This document shows positions 24,504 to 36,349 of a stretch of 64,000 nt of DNA, piece after piece. The position numbers were made by a program, and so were the translations under genes. The notes under the pieces were generated by a model, which worked only from the letters and a program-made list of their open reading frames with translations, had not been told where the DNA came from and did no database searches. This DNA comes from Cunninghamia lanceolata (lineage: Eukaryota; Streptophyta; Pinopsida; Cupressales; Cupressaceae), in NCBI GenBank assembly GCA_027924645.1, contig BSBN01001017.1, positions 11,062,501-11,126,500 on the forward strand, read 5' to 3'. Each line of letters opens with the position of its first letter. The stretch's first letter is position 1.

Positions 24504-25767
24504 ATGGAAGAGGATGGTGATGGAATTCCCATCTCGTCTTCTCTTGGATCGACTATGACGAGATCTGGTGCTCCCAAATTGCAGGACGTAAATGGATGCT
24601 TGGAGAGGGCCCATGTTCATCCGGTATTGGTGATTCAAATGGAGGCAGTGACTGATGACCTAGAATACTATAGCAAGCACATCTTGATTTGTAAATTTAT
24701 GGGGATGAGGATTTCATTGTCATTCCTTGAACCCTAGATCTGTAAGACATGGAGTCCAGAAGGTGATTTTGATATTTTGCTAGTAGCAAATAACTTTTTT
24801 TGGTAGATTTTTCGTATATTTCAGATCAAAATAAGGCATTTGAGGGTGGGCCTTACTTTTATAATGAAGTTGGCTTATTCATAAAACAATGGCATGCTGG
24901 CTTTAACTTAGCTAAGGAGCTGCCCTCCAAGGTTCCTGTGTGGGTTTGCCTTCCTAGACTACCGCTTGAATGTTGGAGACGTGATATTTTGCAATCGATT
25001 GCTTTGCTGCTGGGAAAGCCTATTGGTCCTTCTCATTAAACTGTAGAGAAGAAGATTTTTTCCTATTCTTGGGTATGTGTTGAGATAGATTTGAGCCAAC
25101 CTTTGCCAGATCCTATTGATTTGACTATTGGGTCCAGCTCTTAGACTTAGTCATTAGATTATGAGATGTTACCTTTCAGGTGCTAGTTGTGCCATGAGTA
25201 TGGTCATCTTCAACAAAGGTGTCCTCATGCTTCTGGTGCTGGTGGTTCAAGTAATCTGATGGCTCTATCTAACCTAAGGTTAGAGAAGGGTAAAGTGCCC
25301 ATGCAGGGGGCGACACCTGATAAGGATGGGTTTGTGTCAGTTAAGTCATGAAATAAAAGTCATGGTCAGAAGAGGACTCTACGGGGTCATTAGGAGGAGG
25401 AGACGTTTAACAGGTTTGATGCGTTGGAGGAGTTAGTCCATGAGGAGGGGGTTTCTCTTAACATGCATGTTGAAGCTACCCCAATAGCTGATCATAATCC
25501 TGAATCTGTGCCTGTCACTATTTCAGCTCTTGTTCCTATGGAGCCTCATGGGATGGTGACATGGATTCTGATGCTCTTGGCACTGATGCTGGGCTGGGAG
25601 ACTCTTGTGCATTGGTGGGAACTTCTATGGATTCTATTGCTGTTGGTGCGAGCCCAGCAAGTGGATCAGGTTTTGAAGATCCTGGTAAGAATAAAGCTCC
25701 CTCTTCTTCTCCTATTTTGGGTTTACAACAAAAGCCCCTGAAAAAGGGTGTTCTTGACAAGCCCTAG
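24504..25767 (+). pseudogene. LINE-B ORF1 (RNA-binding, DUF4283 + zinc knuckle)
   Basis: ORF1 proteins of plant L1 elements bind the element RNA. The ATG at 24,504 opens an acidic start (MEEDGDGIPISS). KFMGMRISLSFLEP and the shifted frame from 24,800 (WHAGFNLAKELPSKVPVWV, LPLECW) match the DUF4283 region. At 25,181-25,222 the residues C-x2-C-x4-H-x4-C (CHEYGHLQQRC after a stop) form a canonical zinc knuckle. The C-terminal tail is serine/proline-rich and ends KKGVLDKP at 25,767, about 100 bp before ORF2. At least two frameshifts and several stops disrupt it, including one at the second knuckle position. Confidence 0.85.
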
Positions 25768-25871
25768 AAGGTGGGAAGGAAGAAGGACTAGGAAAAAGTT
25801 AAGATGGTTGGTGAGATGTTGGTGGAGTCTGGTTCAGTGAGGACATTGGATGCTCATTTCTCTCAACATTC

Positions 25872-28800
25872 ATGGTGATTATGTTATCATGGAATGTAAG
25901 GGGTATGAATAGCATCCCTAGACAAAAGGCTATTTAGGATTTGGTTTGTGTTCATTCTCTGGATTTGGTTTTCCTCCAAGAGATGAAGTTATCTATTGAT
26001 GGTATGTTGCATTGTGCTTCTAAGATTTGGAATAGAGGGTTATGCCAGTGTGTGGGTGTGCAAGGTAGCTCTGTTGGCCTTGCTTTCCTTTGGGACCCTT
26101 GGTAGATTTCTCCTATCTAGTGGTTCTCTAGTAGATTCTCCATCTCTCTTGTTGTGATCTATTTGGAGTCAGGCGAAAGAATCTTCCTCTCCAATATTTA
26201 TGCCGCTTTGGATTTTTTTGGTAAGGTCCTCTTGTGGTCACATGTCACTTTTTTGAGATCTTTGGATCCCTTCCTTCCCTGGATTATGATAGGTGACTTC
26301 AATGCTATTGCCTCTTTAGAGGAGAAAAGGGGAGGTATTGCTCATTTGGACCCTTCCTCTGATCTTCTTAGAGACAACATGGCTCAATTGAGGGTGGTGG
26401 ATATCAAACCTGCGAATGGGATGTTTACTTGGAATAATAGAAGGCTCGGTGATGATGCCATTTCTGAAAGGTTAGATAGGTTTCTAGTTTCTAGCTTTTG
26501 GGTTGGTGACAAGTGGTTGTCAAGCTCTTATATTTTGGATTGGCATGGATCGAACAATTAGCCAATTAAATTCTCTACCCATTGGGCTAGTTGCTCTAGA
26601 AAGTAGACTTTTAGATTTTAGTTGATGTGGCTCAAGGAGGAGAGGCTTCATGACTTGGTTTCTAGATGGTGGGCTGAAGAGAGGCCTGCCTTCGACACGA
26701 CTATGTATTCCTTTGTGAAGAGGCTTCAATATATCAAATATAAATTGAAGCGGTGGAATAGGTATCAATTTGGCAATGTGTTTCAGGAAAAAAGGGCTGC
26801 TCAGGAACACTTGGATTTTGTTACCTGACAGATTAGGGATCAGGGTCTTGTTGTAGATTTGAGCACGTTGGAAGCTAGTGTTGTTAAAGATCTTGAGGAA
26901 TGGGAGCTCTAGGAGGAAATTTTTTGGAAGCAGAAAGATCGCATTGATTGGCTTCAAGAAGGGGATAGGAATACTTCTTTCTTTCATAATTCAGTTAAGG
27001 ACATAAGACAGGGTAATATTATATCTACTCTCTGCTCTTCTGAGGGCTTTGTTATTTCTTCCTCTTCTGAGATTTGTAGAGAAGCTATTTGTTTCTTTTC
27101 TACTCTTTTTTCTAAAAATACTCTGCCTGCTGGTGATGAAGAATCTTATATCTTGTCTTGTATCCCCTCTCTGGTGACTGTGGATATGAATGATTCTCTT
27201 CTTAAGCCTAATTCATTGAAGGAATTGGAAGATGTTGTGTTTCATCTAAAAAAATGAAAGGCTCCTGGTCCTAATGGGTTTCTGACGGAGTTCTTTCAAG
27301 AATTTTGGGAGGTGATTAATCTTGATCTTCTTGAGGTTGTTCAGGAGTCTTTAAGGAATAAGCAAATGTTGTGTGCCACGAGTGCCACATTTCTAGCTCT
27401 TATCCCAAAACGTGAAGGTGCTGATTCTTTGGATCTTTTTCAACCAATTTCTTTGTGTAATGTGGTTTATAAAATTATTACAAAGTTAATAGCTGAGCAT
27501 CTTAAGCCTTGGTTGGGTAGGTTGATTTCAGAGGAACAAGGTGGTTTCATTGTGGGTAGACAAATTTTGGATGGTGTTTTTATTGCAATAGAGACTATTC
27601 ATTCTATGGTCTCTTCCAGTGAGAAGGCTATGTTTATTAAGTTGGACATGGTCAAAGCCTATGATAGGGTTAAATGGGATTTTTTATCCAAAATTCTCTG
27701 GGCTTTTGGGTTCAACAGTGATTGGATTGATTGGGTCATGAGTTGTGTGATGACTTCCTCTTTTTATGTCCTCATAATTAGGGAGTCTTTTGAGTTGTTT
27801 GGTGCATCTAGGGGCCTTCGACAGGGAGATCCATTATCCCCATACTTATTCATCTTGATAGCTAAGGGCTTGGGGAGGATCATTAAGACCCATGTTATGA
27901 ATGGGCTCATCTAGGGATGGAAATGGAGCAACTATCTGCCTCCTCAAACTCATCTTTAGTTTTTTGATGATATTGCTTTGATGGGTGTTGCTAAAGTGGC
28001 TGAAGTGGTTTCTTTGAGGAAGAATTTGGATTGTTATTTGGCTGCTTCAAGCCAAAACATCAATGAGATTAAGTATTGTATTTATTTCTTTAATACCCCC
28101 ATGCTCATTCAACAACACATTGCCAAGATTTTACAATTTCAGGTGGGGTCGCTTCCTTTCATTTGTCTTGGTATCCCTCTGGTAGTTTGCTTGCTTCCTA
28201 GGTGTTCTAGTAGGATGTGATTGATAAATTTCCTAGGTTGGTTTGTCATTGGACTTGTAGATGGTTATCTATGCCTAGTAGAGTTACTTTACTAAAATCG
28301 GTGGTGCAAGCTCTTCCTCTATAGAGATGCTTTGTGTTGACTGCCCCTTCAAGTTTCATCAAAGATTTTGAGTGCCTTTGCTGACAGTTTCTTTGGTCGG
28401 GTAATCTCCTTTCACAGAAGTGGAGCCTAGTCAAGTGGGAAGTTGTTTACCGGCCGAGGCAAGAAGGTGGTCTGGGTTTGCGTAGGGTGGATTTGAATGG
28501 TCAGGCCTTGGCTGCCAAGTTGTACTGGAGATGGTGTTCTCATTAGCATCAGTATTGGGCTAAGATTCTTACCTTTAAGTACCTGGGGGAGGTGGATAGT
28601 GCTTCAAGGTCCCTCGATTTAGTCTTATGGGGAAAGGTTCCATGATCTGGGATACCCTCAAGAGGGGGGCGAAGTTGGTTAAGTAAGGCCTTTTTTGGAT
28701 CTGCAATAGAGGCTCTGATGCTCTTTTTTGGTATGACTCCTGGGATGGTTTCCCACCTATCATATCCTCTCACCCTCATTTGTTGGGTTTATGTAGGATT

Positions 28801-30183
28801 TTTATCAAGGCTGGTTGGAGCAGAGTGATGGATTTTAAAACCCCTTAGGCTTTAGGGCAGACTATTGTTTACAAGTGGAAGGACATGTAAGAGTGGCCTT
28901 TGGGTAGCTCTTTGGAGGATAGGATGGATTTGGCCTCCATTTTGGCTGATAGGATTTGTTGTTCTCTCCCCGAGCAAGATGTTCTTGCGTGGGGTTTGGA
29001 CCCAAAAGAGAAATTCACTATTTCCTCAGGTTATCATGTGTTGGACAGACGGGCTCTCAGTAGTGTTAAGGTTCCTTGGTGGAAGTACATTTAGAATAAG
29101 TTCTCTTGGCCAAAATGTAACTTCTTCTCTTGGTTGGTGGTTTATGGTAGGTGCTTGACATGGGATAACCTTTGTAAGCATGGATTTCAAGGTCCTTCAA
29201 TGTGCTTTTTATGTCTAAAGGATGTTAAGATGGCTTCTCATCTTTTCTTTTAGTGCCCCTTTGCCAGTACTATTTGGTATTTCTAGTGTGGGGCTTGGAA
29301 TTTGCAGTGCAGTCATTCCTCTTCCTTAGATGAATTTTGGTGGAATCTTGGGCCCACTCCGGTGAAGACTTCTTTGTTGCACATAGCTTGGAATATTAGT
29401 CCCAATTTACTTATTTGGCACATTTTGTTGGAGCGCAACCATAGGTTTTTTTTGGACAAGAAGCTTTAGGTGGGCCAAGTTTGGTTGCACATTCTTGGAT
29501 CCTTGTAGGAGACTTTGTATGCTAAATGTGATATGTCAGTCCCTATGGATCCTGGTGATGCTAGAGTGGTTCATAATTTAGGGATTTATGTTGGTGGTAA
29601 TGGAAAGCCCAAGATTGGGCATAGTAGGTGTTCAAGAGCGAAGATCTTTAGGAGGGGGCATTGGTTGCCTCCTCCCATTGGTATTTTGAAAATTAACACT
29701 GATGGGTCTGCAAGGGGAAATCTTGGGCATGTTGGAATTGGTGAGGTTGGCAGGGATAGCTCTGGTGTAGTTGAGTTTTTCTTTTCTGAGTATGAGGGAA
29801 AGAATTCTAATAATCTTATGGAAGCTTTGGATATTCTTTTGGCATTGAAATGGTCATGTGCCCTTGGATGGAAAAAGATTATTTGTGAGTTTGACTCTTA
29901 GGTTGTGATCGACTTGCTTAACATGAGGTAGTTAGAGGATGTTAGTTGGCATCTAGCTATGGTGGTTAAGCAAATCACCAGTCTTGGAGCAATTTTAGAT
30001 TCTATCACCTTCTCTCATATCCCGCGGGAGTGGAATAAGGTGGCTGATGGTTTGGCCAAATGGGCTTATGAGAAGATAGGGACATTGATGGTGGATGATT
30101 GGGGTAGTTTACCTAGGGACCTTGCTCAGGGGTTGGAGGATTTGGTTACTAAGGATATGAGATGTTGCATGAGTACTTCTTGA
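25872..30183 (+). pseudogene. LINE-B ORF2 (endonuclease, RT, zf-RVT, RNase H)
   Basis: ORF2 nicks the target and copies the RNA. From ATG 25,872, MLSWNVRGMNSIPRQKAI opens the apurinic-type endonuclease; LQEMKL and IGDFNAIASLEEKRGG follow. The final SDH motif reads GSNN before PI (26,550-26,570), so both catalytic D and H are replaced. The RT from about 27,250 shows KAPGPNGFLTEFF, SEEQGGFIVGRQILDGV, LDMVKAYDRVKWDFL and SRGLRQGDPLSPYLFIL. The catalytic FFDD aspartates are at 27,966-27,971. One frame holds from 25,872 to 28,220 with stops only; frameshifts follow. The C-terminal RNase H (29,680-30,140) keeps all four acidic positions: TDGSARGN, NNLMEAL, CEFDS and NKVADGLAKW. Confidence 0.93.
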
Positions 30184-30255
30184 TTTCTTGCTTGGTGTTG
30201 CTTGGCCCTTTTGGGTTTTCCTGTTTGATTATGCTTTGTATTGCTTTCTTTGATT

Positions 30256-30290
30256 AATAAAGTTTTTACCCTCTTTTTATTAAAAAAAAA
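30256..30290 (+). terminator. LINE-B 3' end: polyadenylation signal and A tail
   Basis: AATAAAG at 30,256 is followed by TTTTTACC, TTTTTATT and nine A, then directly by the second target-site copy. The short tail is consistent with an old insertion whose tail has shrunk, or with a family using a short A tail. Confidence 0.8.
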
Positions 30291-33200
30291 GAAAATTATA
30301 TACTATATAATATTCTAAAATATGTAATTGGGGTTTCTATAGGGGTCCTTACACTTGAAATTTAAAAAACTAATACATATGGCTAAGTAACCTATTCGTT
30401 AACAGAAATAACCTAAAATGAAGAAAGGAACTAGCATTGGCTGATATTGCTAGTACCTAACAAAACACCTCACCACCCTTACAGCTAAAACAAAGATCCA
30501 ACAACCTTGTTATAACCATAAAATAGGTAATGCCATAAACAAAAACAAGTGAAAACATGTAACTCAACTCACTCCCCAAAGGTTGAACCTAGAATCATAT
30601 GCTAATTCTTACTTTGTCATTTCCTCTACCACATTATCTTTGATCCTAGCTATGGGATCTAGTGCTTTAAGTTATATCCCATGCAAGACTTCTACTTTTT
30701 GTCCCTATGAATAGTTTTTCCATTGCAACAAAATAATGGGATGGTATGGTTGTTGGTAACTTCTACTCTACCCTTATCACATATCACCATTAATCCAACA
30801 TGACTTTATCCATATTTGAGTAGTAGGCATAAAGCATAAATGTACTTCTTGTTGCAATAGATGTTTTTTTGTAACTCATCACTAACTCTTTTGTGCCTTG
30901 AGAAAACTTCACCTCCTTAGGCTAAACACCAATTCTAGTTAGAGTTGACACAAAGGTGAGCATAACTATATCATCATAGTGATTTGGAAGCATTAACTAC
31001 AACAACCAAACCCTAATAGATGCATCAAATACACATTGCTCCAAACTAGTGATAAAATCCTACTTCACCATAGACTTAGACCTGGGAGGTCCATGCACTC
31101 CAAAACCTACCTCTCCTAACATTGCCTTCACAAATCCTAGTGTTGCTAGTGATTATAATAAAAAGGTTGATGCTAGACAACTATTTGAGACAATTCCTTT
31201 ATGGCAAGGGTCCTTGCCAATTTTTGCATTCTTGCAACATGCTATGATAAAAACATAAGGGCATAAAAAGGCCCATGTCACTACCACTAGCCTGGACTAA
31301 CCTACTATAAGATTCCATCAAATAAACTCCATTTAATTAATCCTCTCACTACTTCAAATAATAATGCAGGCACATCCTTAAGCATCCTTAAATGTGGTAT
31401 CATGTTTAAGAAAATATTATTTGTGATCTAATTTAAGTAGTTTGTGAGTGTGTAAAATTTGTGGTTGTTAGGTGAACAAGGTTGTGGTTGAATGGCATAG
31501 GCCAAATGGTTCTCATGATGGAGATCCAAGTTTGAATCCCCCAAGTAACATATGGTTTCTATGTGGCTTCTAAGTTGACTAAGTATGATTAAGTGGATAT
31601 GTTGATGGGGAGGAGGTCCCCCTTGTGACCTCCAGCTAGTATGGATCAAAAAAAGATATTTGTGGTTGTTAGTCTATGATGGTAAAAGTTTACACATTTC
31701 ACCACATTGAGAAATTATCTTCTATGGTTCTGGTAGTAGTTTTGTATGTGGTTTGTTTATCTTTAGTTAAAGTTTGAGGTTGATTGGGTAAGTGGAGGTT
31801 GATAATTTGGTTCACAAAGTGACTATGGGTTGACTATGTGTGTTGTTGGAATTGTTCTTTTTTATGAAAGGTCTATTTTGGGTTTGTGGAAAAGAAGAAA
31901 TTTGTGGGATGTTTAGTATCTGCTATAAAAATCTGTGATGTGCCACATAGAGAGTCTCCACCATTGGGCTATTGTAATTTGTAAGTTTTTTATATCTTGT
32001 CGCTGACATGTTTCATGTGGGTTTGGGCTTTGCACCAACTTGGGCCTAACATAGATCATGTGAGGAGCTTGAGGATCATATAAATAAGAGGCTTTGAATT
32101 GGTAGAAAGCAAGTGAAGAAGACTATTTAATGGAGTAGAAGCATAGAAGGTAAGTTTAGCAATGAGGGAGCAAGATCTAAGTGTGGTAATTATAATATAA
32201 TGTGGGGTACAATTTGAAGGTATCCATGGAAGGTATCCATGGCATGTAGTGATGTTTCTTAGAGTTTCTTTAAGGTGTGATTTAGAGTGCTTGCATTAGG
32301 TCATGTCATAGCCCATGTGGCAATTCTATATTAATTAGGCTAGAAATCATTATGTGGTTGCTAGTGCCAAATCTAGAAGTGGTGTTCTATAGTTGGTGAC
32401 ATTTGTGTAATCTTGGTAATCTTATGTAAACAAACAACTACAACTTGACATGTAAGAAGGCTAATTTTAGAAAACTATGGTTGTAATTTAGTAATAATCT
32501 TACAAGTTGTCTATTAAATGTGTGGCTAAACTTGGTTGTGGGTTGCACTATTAGATAGTCCTTTCTTGGAATCTCCTATAATGATTGCATCAAATAAGCA
32601 ACAAAAACATGTAAAATTATTATCCTTATGTCTCCCCATGATCCAAATTTCAATAAGAATTAAGAGCATTAATGGAGAAAATTCTCATAAGACTAGAATA
32701 AGTCGTTTCCCTTACATTCTTATAACAACCATAAACTCATAAAAATTTCATATGATCTTCCTAGGAGTAAACATTAAGCTACCTAATAACTTATGCCAAT
32801 TAATGACACACTACATAACATGTAATAACTACCAACACTAAGCTACCACTCCCATCAATAAATGCTCTAAGCTATCTTTGAGTTTGACTTAAATTAATAT
32901 TATGTGGACCCTTTCTATTATCCTACTTGTTGGCATGACTTCTCTCTCTAGCCCTAATTTGTCTAGAAATGTTTCTTCATCCACCTTAAATGGACTGAAT
33001 TGAGTGCTAATATTTGTTAATCCAAAGCTAACCCCCAATCTTAGCTTATAATGTGGAATATTTTCTACTTCAAGCTACCTATTGGAAAGCATATCGACTT
33101 CCATCACAATAGCCTACTCCTCTACCTTTAAAAAAAAAGAGTCCATCCAACATTCCTTTTGGTTCGAGCCTTTTGTTCAACACACTAGGTCTTCCATATT

Positions 33201-34770
33201 TGTTGCCTTTAATAGAAAGATATAGTAGAAGGTTTCCCTATTGGTAGAAACTCTCTAAAATCTATGTTTGGAACTTGTCAACAAGTGATTATTCATTACA
33301 TTTGGAAGGATAGATTCTTTGCTATCCTTTTTAAGTCTAATTTATCATCTCTAATTATCAACATTCTATATCTTTACTCTAACATTGCTTTACAAATGGT
33401 GAATCTTACTTCCCTATTGCAAGAAACACTAAGAATGCATATATTGAGATGGCTAAATAAGTAGATCAGATTCAAGAACAATAAAGAAAGTGTCAGAGAG
33501 AAACTAGAAAAGATTGTCAAAGAAACTATATAAAACAAGAATGTTTAAATTCATGAATGATAAAAAAATAACATATGGAAAAAAACAAAACTCTTACATA
33601 GAAAATGCTTGCGCCAAATCTAGTCTATCCAATAGCTCCAATTACACCAAATGTGCTATTGCTACACATATTATTAATCAATACAAGCCCACCAAATTTT
33701 GGGAAGCGCAATGAACCCAGGTCCATGCATTGATCGAGCCCTAGGCAACACCCAGTTGTGGATACACCTATCTTACAATGAGCTCTTTAGCATTGACACT
33801 TTCCCTCACACAAACCTTGCAAACCACAAGCACACCATGTTTAGGGCCATGCAAAATATTAGAAACCAAACTAATTTTTCTCTCCTCCGAATTCTGATTG
33901 GACACTATAGGGATGTAAAAACCTAAAACAAATACTCACCAAAAACCTATGAAAAAAGTTTAGCCTTCAATAAAACAACCCCAAAATATTAATCACAATA
34001 AAATATTAAACTCGACACTAATTACAAGTTTCATTCACTCGAAAACATAAGTTCCCTTCCTTAAAACAAATACTAATAACCCAAGATAATAATAACTTAT
34101 CTCAACTCAAAACGTCTCTATACAATAAATACAAGCTAAACTATAATAATTTCTAATACATTAGAGATAATCATCACCCTGTCAATCATATGACCAAACA
34201 TGTCAATATTGACACCAATGCCTTTATTACAGAAGAACTTAAAATAGTGATTGATTACTGCTATTGTTGGATTGTAAACTCTTGTCTGAGATTGCTTTGT
34301 ATTCGAATGATCGACTAATATCCACCCATACTTTGATGGGTTAATTTTGAGCTTTATTAAAAGCAAAACCACATAATAATAATAACAATACATACACATA
34401 CTTGTCATTGTTGTCGATTTAGTCCAACCACCTCCTTTACAGCACATGGATGAGAAAAAGACAATGCCTGACTTGTATGAATTAGTCCAACAACAACCCT
34501 TAAATTCCGAGAGGATATCTATGCACAAAGAAAATTTTGCAAGGCCGACAAACATTACCCTACCATTTGCTTTTTAACAAAATGCCACTTTCCAAAAAGA
34601 GACCCATGTAATTTTGTCATTCTTAAATATCTCATTTCCTATTCTTTACAAGATTATTAAATGGTTAAAAAATATATACGTTTAGTTTTTTAAAAAATCA
34701 TGTAAAACACAATCTATAATAATAATAACAATAACCACTGGAAAGCGAAGGCAATTTTCAACACTAAATT
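30291..34770. repeat. repeat unit B, right part
   Basis: Starts with the right 17-bp target copy and continues colinear with 2,849-4,188 plus 8,436-11,378. The LINE-A insertion is absent near 31,823. The only extra DNA relative to unit A is the SINE at 31,472-31,657. An open frame at 31,049-31,258 (start of FTIDLDLGGPCTPKPT) exists in both units but is interrupted in unit A at 3,715. The 139-codon minus-strand frame at 34,136-34,555 has only a broken counterpart in unit A. I do not call either a gene. Confidence 0.85.
31472..31657 (+). mobile_element. tRNA-derived SINE
   Basis: The 186-bp insertion is flanked by perfect 15-bp direct repeats ATTTGTGGTTGTTAG (31,457-31,471 and 31,658-31,672) and is absent from unit A. 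Its head has the internal Pol III promoter spacing of a tRNA: an A-box-like TGGTTGAATGG at about 31,485-31,495 and a B-box-like AGTTTGAATCC at about 31,529-31,539. It ends GGATCAAAAAAAGAT. Such elements are transcribed by Pol III and mobilised in trans by LINE proteins. The match to box consensus is by eye. Confidence 0.85.
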
Positions 34771-34878
34771 TCAAATAACTAAAGATGCATGAAAAGCTCT
34801 CAACTTTGCTCTCTCTCATTGTTCTTCTTACTAATATATATTACTAATATATATGATTCATTAATAGAGAGAGAAGAG

Positions 34879-35070
34879 AGTACGAAAAACTCTTACCATT
34901 TAAGAATAAATATGGCTTTAATATAGTTTTCTATTAATTTATTTGTAATTTTGAGAACATTAAAAATTTAGTAATGGTTAAGGTTGCAAATTGTATTTTC
35001 TATATATGAGTATAATTTTAATTTTAAATGACATTTTTTAGTTTACTAATGTTTATTGAAATTTTTAATA
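34879..35070. repeat. dispersed repeat shared with 17,089-17,230
   Basis: GAAAAACTCTTACCATTTAA is followed by AT-rich DNA resembling the copy near 17,093. It lies just past the right edge of unit B and just before the 3' end of LINE-C. Confidence 0.55.
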
Positions 35071-35299
35071 GTTTATTAATACATATTTTTTATCGATAAA
35101 AGTGATCTAGAGAGGGGATCAATGCTCATATATTAATTCAAAAAAAAATTGTAGAGAAAATCTTAGATGCTCTAAACATGAATTAGGGGTATAAACATGA
35201 TTTCTAGCCAAAAAATTTAAAAAAACATAAGGATGGACAAAAAACACCAAAAGTAGAATGGACATGAAGGAGAGTAGAAGTGATAAAGTAATATAGAAC

Positions 35300-36000
35300 A
35301 AAATAGGCAGTTAGTTACTACCACTAGATTCACCACCATTATTTGGTAGAAAGACCCAAACCTAACCCCTAGCTACCAACACCCCAAGAAGGAAAAAGAT
35401 GGCATTGACAACAACTTTGGCCCTACCCAAAATGACACTACAAAGCTACTTCTAATGATAGACCAAAGCATGATGAAATGCCTCTAGAGAACCAATCACC
35501 AAACTAGCCCAAGCCATCTTTAGAACATATTTGGCAATAGTAGAATTAGCCAGTAGCTTAAGAGGGAAGACAGAACCAACATCGCATGAGTCGAGGACCT
35601 CCTCATGTAGTCAACAATTGCCATAGAGAACTTATAATCTAGAACATAAGTAGTGTATATGAGTGATTTAGCTGGCATTTTTGTCAACCCCACATCAAGG
35701 GTGAGATCCATAGTATTAGAAAGGAAGATAGAGACAATATTGATTGGCAAATTTGTTTGAGGAAAACTATTTAGAGCCCCATTACCAATTATTCATCTGA
35801 CATCAGTTACCACTTGGAGATCACCAAGACAAAAAATCTTCCTTAATTTGTTAGTGTCAAATCTACTAGCATCCTTATATTCCCATTTGTTTAGATGAAT
35901 CTAAACATGCCTAGTAAACCAAGACTCCATAACTACCACCTTCAAAGAGGGAACAAAAAATATAGAGAAGAAAGTGAAGGGATTACATATAAGCATAAGC
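35300..36000 (-). pseudogene. unidentified passenger ORF 3' of LINE-C RNase H
   Basis: Between the RNase H and the A tail the minus strand holds a readable coding segment. LGDLQVVTDV lies near 35,820, GNGALNSFPQTNLPINIVSI near 35,760, and a 76-codon frame at 35,520-35,750 includes DVGLTKMPAKSLIYTTYVLD and YMRRSSTHAML. It has clear protein-like composition (several M/P/W/Y positions and a hydrophobic LLSYWLILLLPNMF tail). I recognise no domain, and it is not obviously related to the passenger in LINE-A. Whether it belongs to the LINE, was transduced, or is a neighbouring relic is open. Confidence 0.45.
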
Positions 36001-36349
36001 TAAACTACCATTGATGATGCAATTAATAATCTTTTAATGCACCATTGATCAAAAGATAACAACAAACATGTTGAGAACACATGATCATGATTATGAGTTG
36101 CACACATGAACATTGTCAAAAGAAAACTTAACCATTTGAATTAAAACTTCTCAAAAATAAATAAGTTATTACAAAAAATTGTATTATGACTCCTTCAGAG
36201 GCATAGGCCATGTTTAATTGCTCATTAGTGAAGCTACATCCGCCATCCATAGGAAATGGAAGCCACCAAGCTGCCACCACCTTAATTATCTATCATATGA
36301 TCCTTATGATAGATGTTTCTAAGGGCATTGTCATCCCAAGAATTTGTCA

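Larger units (their letters stand above)
23926..30290 (+). mobile_element. near full-length L1-type LINE with RNase H (LINE-B)
   Basis: The 6,365-bp insertion lies between perfect 17-bp direct repeats in unit B. Order on the plus strand: a 5' leader of about 580 bp, ORF1 (DUF4283-like plus CCHC knuckle), ORF2 (endonuclease, RT, zf-RVT, RNase H), a short 3' UTR with AATAAA at 30,256, and an A tail of nine. The empty site in unit A defines both ends to within a few bases. Length, domain order and flanking duplication are those of a complete or nearly complete plant L1-clade insertion made by target-primed reverse transcription. Both ORFs are broken. Confidence 0.95.

Noticed and set aside
31472..31560. 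A tRNA gene
   Set aside because: Only the A and B boxes resemble a tRNA. There is no acceptor stem or full cloverleaf, and the unit has SINE flanks.
34136..34555. 139-codon minus-strand frame in unit B
   Set aside because: The homologous stretch in unit A (about 10,700-11,170) is broken by frameshifts and I recognise no domain.
2614..34770. Units A and B as the two LTRs of one giant element
   Set aside because: The shared block starts TAGAATC, not TG. No primer site follows unit A, no purine tract precedes unit B, and there is no flanking duplication.
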